A stretch of 64,000 nucleotides of DNA from Dehalogenimonas sp. W (GTDB taxonomy: Bacteria > Chloroflexota > Dehalococcoidia > Dehalococcoidales > Dehalococcoidaceae). Each line of letters starts with the position of its first letter. Within the stretch, counting starts at the first letter, position 1. Location: positions 1,674,001 through 1,738,000 of the forward strand of contig NZ_CP146612.1 of NCBI RefSeq assembly GCF_037094495.1. Direction: 5' to 3'. Positions 35,201-44,098 of this stretch are shown here, piece after piece. The notes below the pieces were generated by a model. That model was not told the DNA's origin. It did no database searches and worked only from the letters and a program-made list of their open reading frames with translations. Both the position numbers and the translations under genes were made by a program.

Positions 35201-35700
35201 ATACCGAAATGCTAAGTGAAGCTGTTGAAAAACAGCAGAAAAAGCACAAACAACCGATTGAATCCAACACACGCCGGCTTACCCCTCCGTCGGTGGATTT
35301 ACCAATTGTTGCCTATATTCCAGAAACATATATAGCCAATACCCAATTAAGACTCAGGCTGTATCAACGATTGACAGCAATCAATAATACCAGTGATTTA
35401 ACTGAAATGGAAAATGAACTTTCTGACCGTTTCGGACCTATCCCTTCTGAAACCGCCGATGTTTTGTTTTTAATCAGGTTGCGGATATTTGGTGTAAAAA
35501 TTGGAATCAAGTCCTTCAGTACAGCGAACGACGAAATTATCATCAGTTTTCACCCTGGCCTTCAACCGGATTTTAATAGGCTTCGCCCTCTGAAATCTGG
35601 AATATCGCTTTCGCCGACCAAAATAAGGATCAAATATCAAGAACCAGGCGTCAACTGGCGCCAATTGCTGGAAGAAATAACCTGGCGCCTGGCGAAATAA
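32272..35700 (+). CDS. mfd: Transcription-repair coupling factor Mfd
   Basis: Mfd removes stalled RNA polymerase and recruits UvrA. The 1142 residues contain the UvrB-homology module (PYPELLPYQRAATD, GSFSRRGGIIDIFSP), the RNA polymerase-interacting domain (LNPGDFVVHIDHGIAQF) and the RecG-like translocase. The translocase has Walker A GDVGYGKTEVALRAAF, the DEEQRFGV box, SATPIPRT and the TRG-type QLRGRVGRG; domain 7 is at the end. Length is usual. A short hairpin follows at 35701-35729. Confidence 0.97.
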   Translation: MTPKLKKLFYFLRNDTSYLQLINQAKSGAMDLSCSTIESARSYVISSICDELKRPCIVITHNSERAKQLTEQLSLYFAESAILLYPYPELLPYQRAATDRTTQMDTILALARITGLNNNIPQISVIALESLLQHVPARDDFVAVWNTLVSGTEISPMVLTGQLVAAGYRQDVLAEVPGSFSRRGGIIDIFSPTEDYPFRLEFFGDTIESIRLFDPGTQRSIRTLDCVELSPASLLITPRHWGQDCLNGLENTVYEELLEEVDKLNAGGRPETSGFWQPYVNKSSLIDYVPTDTIVFIDDPELVARSWESYHEEAEQLRIEKETQRHLPTDYPIPYLYWQHLHKSFNSRLTIELRSWGGSSNSSIELPFAGASSYSGRLPAFFEKLPELLEQQKTVIILSYQSERLQELLKEKAIPFKVAEEFSTDFLKSLTIIHSLSDSGWVLMGEIFLFTDLELFGFIKTRRQSHRRSNIKGLVLSELNPGDFVVHIDHGIAQFKEIINKQAGGTNRDYLLLEYAAGDRLYVPTDQIERVGRYIGTDGESPVLNRLGTLEWTRSKEKAQKAAEEMAEELVELYANRQLVSGYAYSPDTIWQRELEGSFPYVETPDQIRALDDIKTDMEKPQPMDRLILGDVGYGKTEVALRAAFKAVMDGRQVAILVPTTVLAQQHYVTFKNRLAAFPLKLESLSRFRSESEQCRIIDDLACGVVDIVIGTHRLLQSDVRFNNLGLVIIDEEQRFGVMHKEFLKKLRQEVDVLTLSATPIPRTLQLSLTGVRDMSIIETPPQERLPVKTIVAAWDDNIVREAILRELERGGQVFFVHNRVASIYHIAAKLQKLVPEASFTVGHGQMPEHELEMVMSRFTEGTENVLVCTTIIESGVDVPNANTIIINHADRFGLTQLYQLRGRVGRGTNLAYSYLLYEKDKRLTETSLKRLKTIYEAAELGAGYSIAMKDLEIRGAGTLLGTRQSGQISAVGFNLYTEMLSEAVEKQQKKHKQPIESNTRRLTPPSVDLPIVAYIPETYIANTQLRLRLYQRLTAINNTSDLTEMENELSDRFGPIPSETADVLFLIRLRIFGVKIGIKSFSTANDEIIISFHPGLQPDFNRLRPLKSGISLSPTKIRIKYQEPGVNWRQLLEEITWRLAK

Positions 35701-35729
35701 AAAGCAGGGTGAATATATCACCCCGCTTT
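35701..35729 (+). terminator. Hairpin after mfd
   Basis: AAAGCAGGGTGA pairs with TCACCCCGCTTT around a 5-base loop with one mismatch. The T-run is short, so termination may be partial. Confidence 0.6.
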
Positions 35730-35752
35730 ACCGTATACCTAAAATGCAGAAA

Positions 35753-35828
35753 TGGTGGGCTCGGCAGGTTTCGAACCTGCGACCAAGCGGTTATGAGCCG
35801 CCCGCTCTAACCACTGAGCTACGAGCCC
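35753..35828 (-). tRNA. tRNA-Ile2 (anticodon CAT, to be modified to lysidine)
   Basis: A 76-base tRNA with encoded CCA and anticodon loop CTCATAA. The sequence GCTCAGTGGTTAGAGC followed by the CATAACCGCTTGGTCGC part follows E. coli ileX closely and differs from elongator and initiator tRNA-Met. It is therefore read as the AUA-decoding tRNA-Ile; tRNA-Met is the alternative. Confidence 0.8.
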
Positions 35829-35837
35829 GATGGACAA

Positions 35838-36506
35838 TTAAAGATACTGCTCGTCCTCGGGAATCTCGTCTTCGTTTTCAGTAATTTCCGGCTTCCTGCG
35901 CTCAAAGCGGCTTTCTTTCTTTTCACCCTTGGGCTTGAACACGGGCGGATAGTCAAACTCCGGTTTGTCATCTTCCCAAACTTCGGTTACCGGATTCCAC
36001 TTGCGTTTTCTTTCCTCCGGATCAAAGGCAGCGGCCATTTTCTCCTGTTCAATAGCGGCTTTATACATTTCTCGCTCTTTTGGATCAGCCGAAGTTGACT
36101 TAGCCGCCCAATTAGCATAGTCACGAACTGCAGTTTCCTTGGTACGTTCTTCGTCGGCTTCCTTTTCCTTACGAGCTACTTCTTCTTTTGCCCACTCAAC
36201 CCAAGCTTCGGGACCTTTACCGCACGCCTGCTGCCTTTCCTCCCGCCATTTCGCAAGCGGGTCTGGATTTTTAATCTTGTCATCTTCAATTTTTCGTTCA
36301 GACAGCCACATTTTTTCAGCAGCTTTATCTTTAGCATGGAGATAATGATCGGCTGGGGTTGCAGTCACATGGGAAAACGCGGATATTATACGGTCACACT
36401 CAGCTTTACAAGTCGGGCATTCGGTGACGGCATCGCACTCGCTAAATGGTCGTCGCAACTCAAAGGTATTGCGGCATACGGGACAGATATATTCATAAAT
36501 CGGCAT
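35838..36506 (-). CDS. FmdB-type zinc-ribbon protein with long charged tail
   Basis: The first 45 residues are an FmdB/CxxC_CxxC regulator-type zinc ribbon (MPIYEYICPVCRNTFEL, then TECPTCKAECDR). The remaining 175 are highly charged, rich in Glu, Lys and Arg, and probably helical then disordered. FmdB-like ribbons were first linked to formamidase regulation, but most are of unknown function. A good GGAGG site precedes the ATG. Its length is much greater than the usual 70-110 residues of FmdB-like proteins. Confidence 0.82.
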   Translation of the reverse strand: MPIYEYICPVCRNTFELRRPFSECDAVTECPTCKAECDRIISAFSHVTATPADHYLHAKDKAAEKMWLSERKIEDDKIKNPDPLAKWREERQQACGKGPEAWVEWAKEEVARKEKEADEERTKETAVRDYANWAAKSTSADPKEREMYKAAIEQEKMAAAFDPEERKRKWNPVTEVWEDDKPEFDYPPVFKPKGEKKESRFERRKPEITENEDEIPEDEQYL

Positions 36507-36608
36507 TTTTTCTTACCTCCGTTAAGTTATGTTTAGCGTTAAAATTGTAACACTATCAGACAGGTTTCATCAAGCTGTTGCGCGTACAATCAATAAAATA
36601 CCTCATCA

Positions 36609-36637
36609 TTGCGGGCTCCACTGTCATCGCCTATAAT
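36609..36637 (+). promoter_or_regulatory. Promoter of lysS-serS
   Basis: TTGCGG (36609-36614), 17 bases, TATAAT (36632-36637), followed by a 30-base leader with an AGAGAG ribosome site. Confidence 0.65.
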
Positions 36638-36672
36638 TATCATACAGCAAACCTATTTGGAAAGAGAGTAGT

Positions 36673-38157
36673 ATGGCCTCAAGACACGAAAGAATTACTC
36701 AAGACCGACAGGACAAGCTTGATCGCTTGAGGCAAGCAGGCATTAATCCATATCCAAATTCATTTCACAGAACACACACCAACCTTCAGGCAATTAATGA
36801 TCTCAAATTTGCAGAAGATTGCGGCACTCAGCCACCGGTGGTTACCGTAAGCGGGCGAGTGATATCACGGCGTGATATGGGTAAATTAAGTTTTATTGAC
36901 CTACGTGATGGTGACAGTAAAATACAGCTATTTTGTAGCCTGAAAAATCTAGATGAAACCAGCATCTTAATACTGAGTTCTCTTGATATAGGGGATACCA
37001 TTGGTGCCACCGGCGTGTTGATGCGAACCCGTGCCGGAGAAGCCTCCGTTAGCGTGACTCAGCTCCTGATGTTAACCAAATCTCTGCAGCCTTTGCCGGA
37101 AAAATGGCATGGGCTGCAGGATACTGAGAAGAGGCATCGCCAAAGGTATCTAGACATGATTGCCAACCCGGAAGTTAAGGATACTTTCCGGCGGCGATCT
37201 CAGATTATTTCCGAAATCCGCCGTTATTTGGATTCTCACGGCTATACTGAAGTGGAAACCCCTGTACTCCAGTCTCTAGCCTGCGGGGCATCCGCCCGGC
37301 CGTTCCTTACTCACCACAACGCCTTACAGCAGGATATGTACCTGCGTATCGCCTTGGAACTTTATTTAAAAAGACTTATTGTCGGCGGATTTGACGGTGT
37401 TTATGAAATCGGTAGGATCTTCCGCAACGAAGGTATTTCCCTTAAACATAACCCCGAGTTCACCATGCTGGAGTGTTACAAAGCCTATGCAGACTACCAG
37501 GATATGATGACAGTAGTTGAGGAAATGGTTTCCGGGATTGTCAGTGTTATCACAGGTGGGCTTACGGTGGAACACGGGGACGTTACCCTCAATTTTAAAT
37601 CACCCTGGCCGCGAGTAGATTTCCGCAGCGCTTTATTGGAACACTCCGGGGTTGACTTTCTGGATTATTCGGATGCTGAGTCTTTGCGAGCTAGGATGAA
37701 AGAACTCGGCCTGGAAGCAGATGAAGCAAAGGACAAGGGTAAATTGATTGACGAATTACACTCCCACTTTGTTGAACCTCATCTGGTGCAACCGTGTTTT
37801 CTGGTTGATTACCCTATAGAAATGTCGCCGCTGGCTAAGACCAAACCTGGCGAACCACGTATAGTGGAACGCTTTGAGGCTTTTGCCGGTGGAATGGAAA
37901 TAGCAAATGCTTTTTCCGAGTTGAACGACCCATTGGAACAGGAACACCGTTTTTCGGCCCAGCTGGAAAAGGGATCCTGTGCGCCGCAGGTTGACGATAC
38001 GGAAACCATTGATGAAGACTTCCTTACTGCGCTGGAATACGGTATGCCGCCCACGGGTGGGCTTGGTGTTGGTATTGACCGTTTGATAATGTTGTTGACC
38101 GGACACCGTTCCATCCGGGAGGTCATCTTGTTTCCGACTCTCAAGGATAAGGAGTAG
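36673..38157 (+). CDS. lysS: Lysyl-tRNA synthetase, class II
   Basis: The 494-residue enzyme has the OB-fold anticodon domain (VTVSGRVISRRDMGKLSFIDLRD) and the class II core. Motif 1 is around VETPVLQ, motif 2 is FRNEGISLKHNPEFTMLECY, and motif 3 is GLGVGIDRLIMLLT. All expected catalytic residues look normal. serS follows six bases after the stop, so the two synthetases share the promoter. Confidence 0.97.
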   Translation: MASRHERITQDRQDKLDRLRQAGINPYPNSFHRTHTNLQAINDLKFAEDCGTQPPVVTVSGRVISRRDMGKLSFIDLRDGDSKIQLFCSLKNLDETSILILSSLDIGDTIGATGVLMRTRAGEASVSVTQLLMLTKSLQPLPEKWHGLQDTEKRHRQRYLDMIANPEVKDTFRRRSQIISEIRRYLDSHGYTEVETPVLQSLACGASARPFLTHHNALQQDMYLRIALELYLKRLIVGGFDGVYEIGRIFRNEGISLKHNPEFTMLECYKAYADYQDMMTVVEEMVSGIVSVITGGLTVEHGDVTLNFKSPWPRVDFRSALLEHSGVDFLDYSDAESLRARMKELGLEADEAKDKGKLIDELHSHFVEPHLVQPCFLVDYPIEMSPLAKTKPGEPRIVERFEAFAGGMEIANAFSELNDPLEQEHRFSAQLEKGSCAPQVDDTETIDEDFLTALEYGMPPTGGLGVGIDRLIMLLTGHRSIREVILFPTLKDKE

Positions 38158-38163
38158 CTTGAA

Positions 38164-39408
38164 ATGCTTGATTTAAAATATATTCGGGAAAATCCTGATA
38201 TCGTACGTCGTGCCGTTGCCGACCGCCAAACACAGGCTCCAATTGACGAAGTTATTGAGGCCGACAACGCCCGAAGGGCAACCACACAGGTGCTGGACGA
38301 ACTCCGACGTCAACGAAAAGAAATGTCCCAGACTCGCCCGACAGATCCGGAGCCCGGTAGAATCCTGCGAGAAAAAATTGCCGCTTCGGAAGAAGAACTG
38401 CGTAATATTGAAAAACGGTTACATGATTTTTTATTGCAGATTCCCAACATTCCTCAGGAAAGCGTTCCCTATGGCACCAGCGAAGCCGACAATGTTATTT
38501 TAAGATATTACGGGGAGGCAGCGAAATATGAATTTGACCCTAGACCCCATTGGGAACTGGGAGAACAATTAGGAATCATTGATTTTGAACGTGGTGTCAA
38601 ATTATCCGGCTCCCGTTTTTATGTACTTAAAAAGTCCGGTGCCCGATTGCAGCGAGCCCTAATCTCGTTTTTCCTTGACTTGCATACCAGAAAACACGGC
38701 TATAGTGAGATGTATCTCCCGTTCATGGTTAAAAAGGAGGCGTTAATTGGGTCGGGCAATTTACCAAAGTTCGCTGATAATCTTTACCATGATGCGGTTG
38801 ACGACTTGTGGATGGTACCGACTGCTGAAGTCCCCCTAACCAATTTGCACCGGGATGAAATTATTGCCAACGAACAATTACCGATCAACTACTGCGCTTA
38901 TACTGCCTGTTTCCGCCGCGAAAAGATGAGCGCCGGCAAGGACACCCGCGGCATTAAACGCGGTCATCAGTTTGACAAAGTGGAGCTGTATAAGTTTACC
39001 AGCCCGGAAACATCCAATGACGAACTTGAAAGGCTTCTTGAGGATGCCGAGGATATTGTCCGAGCACTTCAGTTGCCATACCGAATCGTTCAGTTATGCA
39101 CCGCAGATATCGGCTTTGCTTCAAGCAAAAGCTATGATATTGAGATTTGGTCACCGGGTGTAAACGAGTGGCTTGAAGTCAGCTCCTGTTCCAACTGTTG
39201 GGATTTCCAGGGACGTCGGGCTAATATACGTTATAGGCGGGACAATAACGGTAAAGTAGATTTCGTTCATACACTTAACGGTTCTGGATTAGCATTGCCG
39301 CGAGTACTGATCGCCGTATTAGAAAATTATCAGCAAGCAGATGGGACAGTGATGGTACCAGAAGTATTGAGACCATTCATGGGAATTGACTTTATAAAGG
39401 CTGAATAA
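38164..39408 (+). CDS. serS: Seryl-tRNA synthetase
   Basis: The N-terminal coiled-coil tRNA-binding arm (residues 1-110) precedes a class II core. Visible are motif 2 CFRREKMSAGKDTRGIKRGHQFDKVE, the serine-binding TAEVPLTN and motif 3 NGSGLALPRVLIAVLENYQ (cited in parts). At 414 residues the length is ordinary. AGGAG lies 9 bases before the ATG. The tRNA-Ser genes are at 49.1-49.4 kb. Confidence 0.97.
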   Translation: MLDLKYIRENPDIVRRAVADRQTQAPIDEVIEADNARRATTQVLDELRRQRKEMSQTRPTDPEPGRILREKIAASEEELRNIEKRLHDFLLQIPNIPQESVPYGTSEADNVILRYYGEAAKYEFDPRPHWELGEQLGIIDFERGVKLSGSRFYVLKKSGARLQRALISFFLDLHTRKHGYSEMYLPFMVKKEALIGSGNLPKFADNLYHDAVDDLWMVPTAEVPLTNLHRDEIIANEQLPINYCAYTACFRREKMSAGKDTRGIKRGHQFDKVELYKFTSPETSNDELERLLEDAEDIVRALQLPYRIVQLCTADIGFASSKSYDIEIWSPGVNEWLEVSSCSNCWDFQGRRANIRYRRDNNGKVDFVHTLNGSGLALPRVLIAVLENYQQADGTVMVPEVLRPFMGIDFIKAE

Positions 39409-39422
39409 AATTAAAGATAAAT

Positions 39423-39497
39423 TGGAGCGGGCGACGAGGCTCGAACTCGCGACAACCTGCTTGGAAGGCAGGCACTCTACCACTGAGTTACACCCGC
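39423..39497 (-). tRNA. tRNA-Gly (anticodon TCC)
   Basis: A 75-base cloverleaf with GCGGGTG acceptor arm, anticodon TCC in the loop CTTCCAA, T arm GAGTTCGAGCC and encoded CCA. It is convergent with serS. Confidence 0.95.
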
Positions 39498-39560
39498 AGC
39501 AAGACAACCAATGTAATTCTAAACCGAGGCCAGATGTGGTGTCAAAGCCGGGTGATTATA

Positions 39561-41030
39561 TCAAAGTTTGGCTTTAATTGCTTTCAGGTTATTCTTGAAT
39601 CCGGGCAACAATTTCAAACCAAGTCTAACAAATAAATTCCCAGCCATCCTATCCACGTAAGCCATATCACCCAAGCGTTTCAACACCCCTTCGGCAAAAG
39701 TAGGGTAAGCGTGGCTGACTGAGTGTAGAAAATGCAATGGTTTGCCGGTGGCTTTCAACAATTGCATCTCATGCGCTAATTCTTCGGCCCTTTCACCCCA
39801 GATATGAACGCCGATAATCTTGCCGTTAGTACGGCAAATGATCTTGGCCATTCCGTAATCCTGACGTTCCATCTTGGCTCGGCGCAAATTCCGATAGTCA
39901 TACCGGTATATTTTGATGCGCTTGCCGAATCGAGCAGCAGCCTCTTCTTCGGTCAATCCGGCTCTGGCCAGGGGTGGCTCAGTAAAAATCACGGAAACCA
40001 TATGTTCAAAGTTCTGTCGGGTTTTGAACACAGGTACGATGGCGTTATTAGCTGCCGCCAGTGACTGCTTTTCAACCATGGAAGCGTTCTGGCTCAAACC
40101 GGTGACATCCCCACAAGCAAATATATTAGGTTGAGTAGTCTGTAAATGACGGTTAACCGTGATCCCCTTACCGGTATATTCTACGCCCGCCTTTTCCAGA
40201 TTGAGACCTTCAATGTTCGGCGTTCGGCCGATAGTCATTAATACAGCGTCGCTTACAATGTCTCGCAGGGTACCATCGCTGTCAGTAATGGTTATCCGTA
40301 CTTGGCTCTCATGTTGTTGAAGTTCCTTCACCTTACAACCGGTTATAATTTTTAATCCCAGCTTTTTGACATGATCCACCAAACATTGCACTATCTCCCG
40401 ATCTTCCCGAAACAGAATTGAATCAGCAACTTCCAAAATAGTTACTTCCTGCCCCAACAGCCGAAGTGCCAACCCAAGTTCAACACCTGCAGGCCCACCG
40501 CCGATAACCACCATAGTGGCAGGAAGTGTTTTCAGTCTAAAAAGACTTTCCACATCCAAGCATCCGGGAATATCAGTTCCTGGAATGCCAATACTGGCTG
40601 GGCGACTACCTGTGGCGATAATAAAGCGATCGGCAGAATATTTTCTGGAACCTACTAATACGTGGTGTCTATCAATAAATTGAGCTGAACCAAAAGCCGT
40701 GTTAATGCCGATTGCGTTGAAGCTTTCAGGCGTGTCAATGGAATTCACATCGGCAATGACACGGTTGATATACGGAAAAACTCCATCAGCATTGTAGTGG
40801 TCAAGTTGGTAGGTTAAACCGTAGTCCTTGGCTCTCTGCAACACATTTGCCATCACTCCTGAACGAATCAGGGATTTTGTAGGCATACAGGTTTTCAATG
40901 TACAACTACCACCGATGCGTTCTTTTTCTACCAGCAAGACTCGTTTACCCAAGCCTGCGGCAAAACTGGCAGTAGCCAACCCGCCGATACCGGCGCCGAT
41001 AACAATTAAATCGTACTCAAAACGAGCCAA
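39561..41030 (-). CDS. FAD/NAD-dependent disulfide oxidoreductase (Lpd/MerA-like)
   Basis: This class I pyridine nucleotide-disulfide oxidoreductase has FAD motif VIGAGIGGLATASFAAGLGK, redox-active GGSCTLKTCMPTKSL (Cys pair with four residues between), NAD motif VIGGGPAGVELGLALRLLG, FACGDVTGLSQNA and the dimerisation end SHAYPTFAEGVLK. The catalytic His of lipoamide dehydrogenase (HPT) is replaced by Tyr-Pro-Thr, so dihydrolipoyl activity is uncertain; the HSVSH just before could supply one. No 2-oxoacid dehydrogenase E2 is nearby. It starts with TTG behind GGAG. The substrate is unknown. Confidence 0.82.
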   Translation of the reverse strand: MARFEYDLIVIGAGIGGLATASFAAGLGKRVLLVEKERIGGSCTLKTCMPTKSLIRSGVMANVLQRAKDYGLTYQLDHYNADGVFPYINRVIADVNSIDTPESFNAIGINTAFGSAQFIDRHHVLVGSRKYSADRFIIATGSRPASIGIPGTDIPGCLDVESLFRLKTLPATMVVIGGGPAGVELGLALRLLGQEVTILEVADSILFREDREIVQCLVDHVKKLGLKIITGCKVKELQQHESQVRITITDSDGTLRDIVSDAVLMTIGRTPNIEGLNLEKAGVEYTGKGITVNRHLQTTQPNIFACGDVTGLSQNASMVEKQSLAAANNAIVPVFKTRQNFEHMVSVIFTEPPLARAGLTEEEAAARFGKRIKIYRYDYRNLRRAKMERQDYGMAKIICRTNGKIIGVHIWGERAEELAHEMQLLKATGKPLHFLHSVSHAYPTFAEGVLKRLGDMAYVDRMAGNLFVRLGLKLLPGFKNNLKAIKAKL

Positions 41031-41365
41031 CTATGTGTCCATCTCCAGTAAATGTAATTTTAAAGTAATTTGCAGAATTTGAACTCCGCAGACATTTTAT
41101 CTTGCCGGTTATGGGAACCAGTATCGCAGCGTACTGTCGACAACAAAGTGTTAAATTATACCGACTTTTCAATAACATTGACTTCAACGCTTACGCCATC
41201 ATAATTTTCAAACACCGTAAATTGTTTAAGGCTTTTGTCCAAAGAGGAAGACCAGCTTGTATAGCAGGGGCAAATTAGAATAAAAAGAGTCAGCTCTTAG
41301 TTCTGACCACCCAAATAAAGACCACTGTGTCTGCAGTCACAATCTATCTCCCGTTATTAACCCGA
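41031..41365. other. Intergenic region between the disulfide oxidoreductase and tRNA-Pro
   Basis: About 335 bases without an intact gene. On the minus strand a TATAAT (41160-41155) could be the -10 of the oxidoreductase gene. Upstream of it are two short minus-strand frames: one starts with GTG at 41340 behind GGGAG and stops at 41290, and the next (to 41156) encodes a protein-like stretch with DKSLKQFTVFENYDGV. This may be a frame-shifted small gene. Confidence 0.3.
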
Positions 41366-41442
41366 TGGTCGGGGTGAGAGGACTCGAACCTCCGGCCTCA
41401 GCGTCCCAAACGCTGCGCGCTAACCAACTGCGCTACACCCCG
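41366..41442 (-). tRNA. tRNA-Pro (anticodon TGG)
   Basis: A 77-base cloverleaf, acceptor CGGGGTG/CACCCCG, anticodon TGG in TTTGGGA, CCA encoded. It lies 40 bases after the last gene of the por-hnd operon on the same strand. Confidence 0.95.
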
Positions 41443-41482
41443 TTACTTAAATGGGTATACCCTCAAAAGCGCCTTGACTGAT

Positions 41483-42214
41483 TTAATGGCGGCAATCTGG
41501 ACAGTAGTCAAATTCGCTAATGGACAGATGAGCTTTTTCAGCCATGTATTGCAACTGTTTAACCGGGGCGTAATGAGTACCGCAGGACGAGCATTCTTTC
41601 ATCGGAAAATCCGCCTTACTGTTCGGCCAAGTAATCGTCCTGCAATCAGCCGAGTCAGTCAAAGTAATAGCGCTGGTCGGACAAATATAAGCGCAAGAAC
41701 CACAAGCAATACAAGCCGTTTCATCGTCGTAAAAAGGTAAGGCAACTTCTCGTTTGGTTCCCCTGTTAACCAGGCTAATGGCATTTACCCCAACTACATC
41801 AGAACAAACCCGAGTACAAAGACCACAAAGAATACATTTATCGCCGTTATTCCCTTCCATATCTGAAAACCGGGACTCGGTAACATCATAACGTTCCGCC
41901 AAAGCAAGTATTTCTTCAGATGTCGGGGTTCGGGCTAATAACAGTTCAATGACTATCTGGCGGACCTTGGTAACTCGCTCTGAATCAGTTGTGACGCTGA
42001 GCCCTTCTTCTACCGGATACAAACACGCTGTAACCAGGCGCTTGCGTCCGCGTCTTTCTACTTCAACCAGACAAATCCGGCAGGCGCCGTAATCATGAAC
42101 CGCTTCGGAATGACACAGGGTAGGAATGTTAATTCCAGCTTTTTGTGCCACGGCAAGGACAGTATCACAGGGTTGTGCCTGAAATACACGGCCGTTTATT
42201 GTTAACTTTACCAT
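41483..42214 (-). CDS. NuoG/HndD-like iron-sulfur subunit without a hydrogenase domain
   Basis: The N-terminal 80 residues are a plant-type [2Fe-2S] domain (LCHSEAVHDYGACRICLVEV, TACL). Two [4Fe-4S] motifs follow (CILCGLCTRVC, CIACGSCAYICP), and a C-terminal CSSCG...CPDC pair probably holds zinc or another cluster. It matches the electron-wire half of NADH-dependent [FeFe] hydrogenase large subunits and NuoG, but ends before any H-cluster or molybdopterin domain. With HndA and HndC upstream it would form a three-subunit diaphorase. ATG 42214 starts the domain correctly; GGAGG is about 13 bases away. Confidence 0.87.
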   Translation of the reverse strand: MVKLTINGRVFQAQPCDTVLAVAQKAGINIPTLCHSEAVHDYGACRICLVEVERRGRKRLVTACLYPVEEGLSVTTDSERVTKVRQIVIELLLARTPTSEEILALAERYDVTESRFSDMEGNNGDKCILCGLCTRVCSDVVGVNAISLVNRGTKREVALPFYDDETACIACGSCAYICPTSAITLTDSADCRTITWPNSKADFPMKECSSCGTHYAPVKQLQYMAEKAHLSISEFDYCPDCRH

Positions 42215-42219
42215 GCTGA

Positions 42220-44097
42220 TTATTTCACCTCCACGGCATCCAGGCGGCAAACATCATAACAGGCACCGCACTTGGTACATTTAGTTTGATCCAGAATAAC
42301 CGGTTGTTTTTTGCCCTGGGAAGTAATCGCATTGACCGGGCAAGCTTTAACACACAAATTACAGCCTGTACAATTACCGTCAATAATATTGTAGGTAATC
42401 AACGGTTTACAGACGCCGGCGGGACACCTTTTATCCTTAATATGAGCTTCATATTCATTTTGAAAATGGCGAAGTGTAGACAACACAGGATTGCCTGCGG
42501 AGCCACCGAGACCGCATAAAGCTCCCATCGTTAAAGCTTCCGACAAATCAGTCAAGGTTTCAATATCCCCTTCCTGCCCATCACCGGCAATAATCCGGTC
42601 CAGAATTTGCCGCATCCGCTTTAGCCCTTCCCTGCAGGGTACGCATTTGCCACAGGATTCACCTTCTAAAAAGCTTAAGAAATATCGGGCGATATCCACC
42701 ATACAATTGTCTTCATCCATAACGATCATGGCACCCGAACCCATCATTGAGCCGGCCTTGGAAAGTTCATCAAAGTCTACATTCAAGTCAAGCTTATCTT
42801 CCGGCAAACATCCCCCTGAAGGACCGCCGGTCTGTACCGCCTTAAATTTCTTGCCGTTTGGAATCCCTCCTCCGATATCGTAAATAATTTCTCTAAGGGT
42901 AATCCCCATAGGCACTTCAATCAGCCCTGTATTGTTCACCTTACCAACCAACGAAAAAATCTTGGTTCCTTTACTGTTGGCGGTGCCAATTTCATAAAAC
43001 CAATCAGCGCCTTTGTTGATAATCAACGGCACGTTTGCCAGGGTTTCTACATTATTCAATACCGTTGGATGATCCCACAAACCTTTTTCAGATGTGTGAA
43101 CGTATTTGGCTCGAGGTTCACCAACTCGACCTTCCACCGAGGCCATTAAAGCAGTTGATTCACCACAGACAAAAGCACCGCCGCCCTGACTTATTTTGAC
43201 ATCAAAACTGAACTCTGAGCCAAGAATGGCTTCGCCCAGCAACCCGGCGCTTTTGGCCTGCTTAATGGCAAGTTCAGCATTTTGTAAAGCAACCGGATAT
43301 TCATGGCGAATATAGATATACCCCTCATGAGCACCGACAGCATAGGCAGCGATCAACATGCCCTCAATGATGGAATGCGGGTTGCCTTCCATTAATGACC
43401 GATCCATAAAGGCACCGGGGTCACCCTCATCACAATTGCATATGACATATTTCAGAGCATCATCAACTTCACGAGTGCTTTGCCACTTCGCGCCGGTGGC
43501 AAAACCACCACCTCCGCGACCTCTAAGCCCTGAGTGTCTAATTTCGTCAATGACATCGTCAGCCGTCATCTCAAAAAGCGCCTTAGACAGAGCCGCATAA
43601 CCCCCAATCGCTATATAGTCATCAAGACTGGTAGGATCAATATAACCGTTGGCGCCGAAGACCAGCCTCATTTGCTTTTTATAAAAAGGTACATCATGTT
43701 CACAAGTGATCTTGTCAGTGCTACCGGGTGCAGAATACAAGAGCCGTTCAATTACATTATTCCGGCTGATAGTCTCAGTAACTATCTCCGCAACGTCTCC
43801 AAATTTGACTCGTTGATACAGGGTATTCTCCGGCCTAATAACCACCAAAGGACCTCGTTCACAAAAACCATGGCAGCCGGTAGTCTTTACGGTTACCTGT
43901 AATTCCATGCCCTGAGATTTAATTTCATCACGGAACGCCTGGGCCAGTTTTGACGCACCATAAGCCAGACACCCGGTGCCGCAGCAAACGGTGATTACCC
44001 GTTGACTGGCCTGCGTGTTGAAATTCAATCCGTCCCGATGGTCTTCAAGCTCTTTTTTAGAATTAAGCCGAATGTTCTTAGTTTGTATTAAGGCCAT
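42220..44097 (-). CDS. NuoF/HndC-type NAD(P)H-binding flavoprotein subunit
   Basis: In order, the 625 residues show: a thioredoxin-like [2Fe-2S] domain (CCGTGCLAYGASK, CHGFCERGP), the FMN/NADH fold with RGRGGGGFATGAKW and VICNCDEGDPGAFMDR, the N3 cluster ESCGKCVPCREG, and two C-terminal ferredoxin clusters (CTGCNLCVKACP, CTKCGACYDVC). This is the layout of HndC/HydB of bifurcating enzymes. It takes or gives electrons at NAD(P)H. One base separates it from the HndA gene; both probably work with the Por subunits upstream. Confidence 0.93.
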   Translation of the reverse strand: MALIQTKNIRLNSKKELEDHRDGLNFNTQASQRVITVCCGTGCLAYGASKLAQAFRDEIKSQGMELQVTVKTTGCHGFCERGPLVVIRPENTLYQRVKFGDVAEIVTETISRNNVIERLLYSAPGSTDKITCEHDVPFYKKQMRLVFGANGYIDPTSLDDYIAIGGYAALSKALFEMTADDVIDEIRHSGLRGRGGGGFATGAKWQSTREVDDALKYVICNCDEGDPGAFMDRSLMEGNPHSIIEGMLIAAYAVGAHEGYIYIRHEYPVALQNAELAIKQAKSAGLLGEAILGSEFSFDVKISQGGGAFVCGESTALMASVEGRVGEPRAKYVHTSEKGLWDHPTVLNNVETLANVPLIINKGADWFYEIGTANSKGTKIFSLVGKVNNTGLIEVPMGITLREIIYDIGGGIPNGKKFKAVQTGGPSGGCLPEDKLDLNVDFDELSKAGSMMGSGAMIVMDEDNCMVDIARYFLSFLEGESCGKCVPCREGLKRMRQILDRIIAGDGQEGDIETLTDLSEALTMGALCGLGGSAGNPVLSTLRHFQNEYEAHIKDKRCPAGVCKPLITYNIIDGNCTGCNLCVKACPVNAITSQGKKQPVILDQTKCTKCGACYDVCRLDAVEVK

Positions 44098-44098
44098 A

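Noticed and set aside
39561-41030. Calling this gene dihydrolipoamide dehydrogenase (lpdA)
   Set aside because: The catalytic HPT motif reads YPT and no 2-oxoacid dehydrogenase or glycine cleavage genes are nearby, so only the general family is supported.
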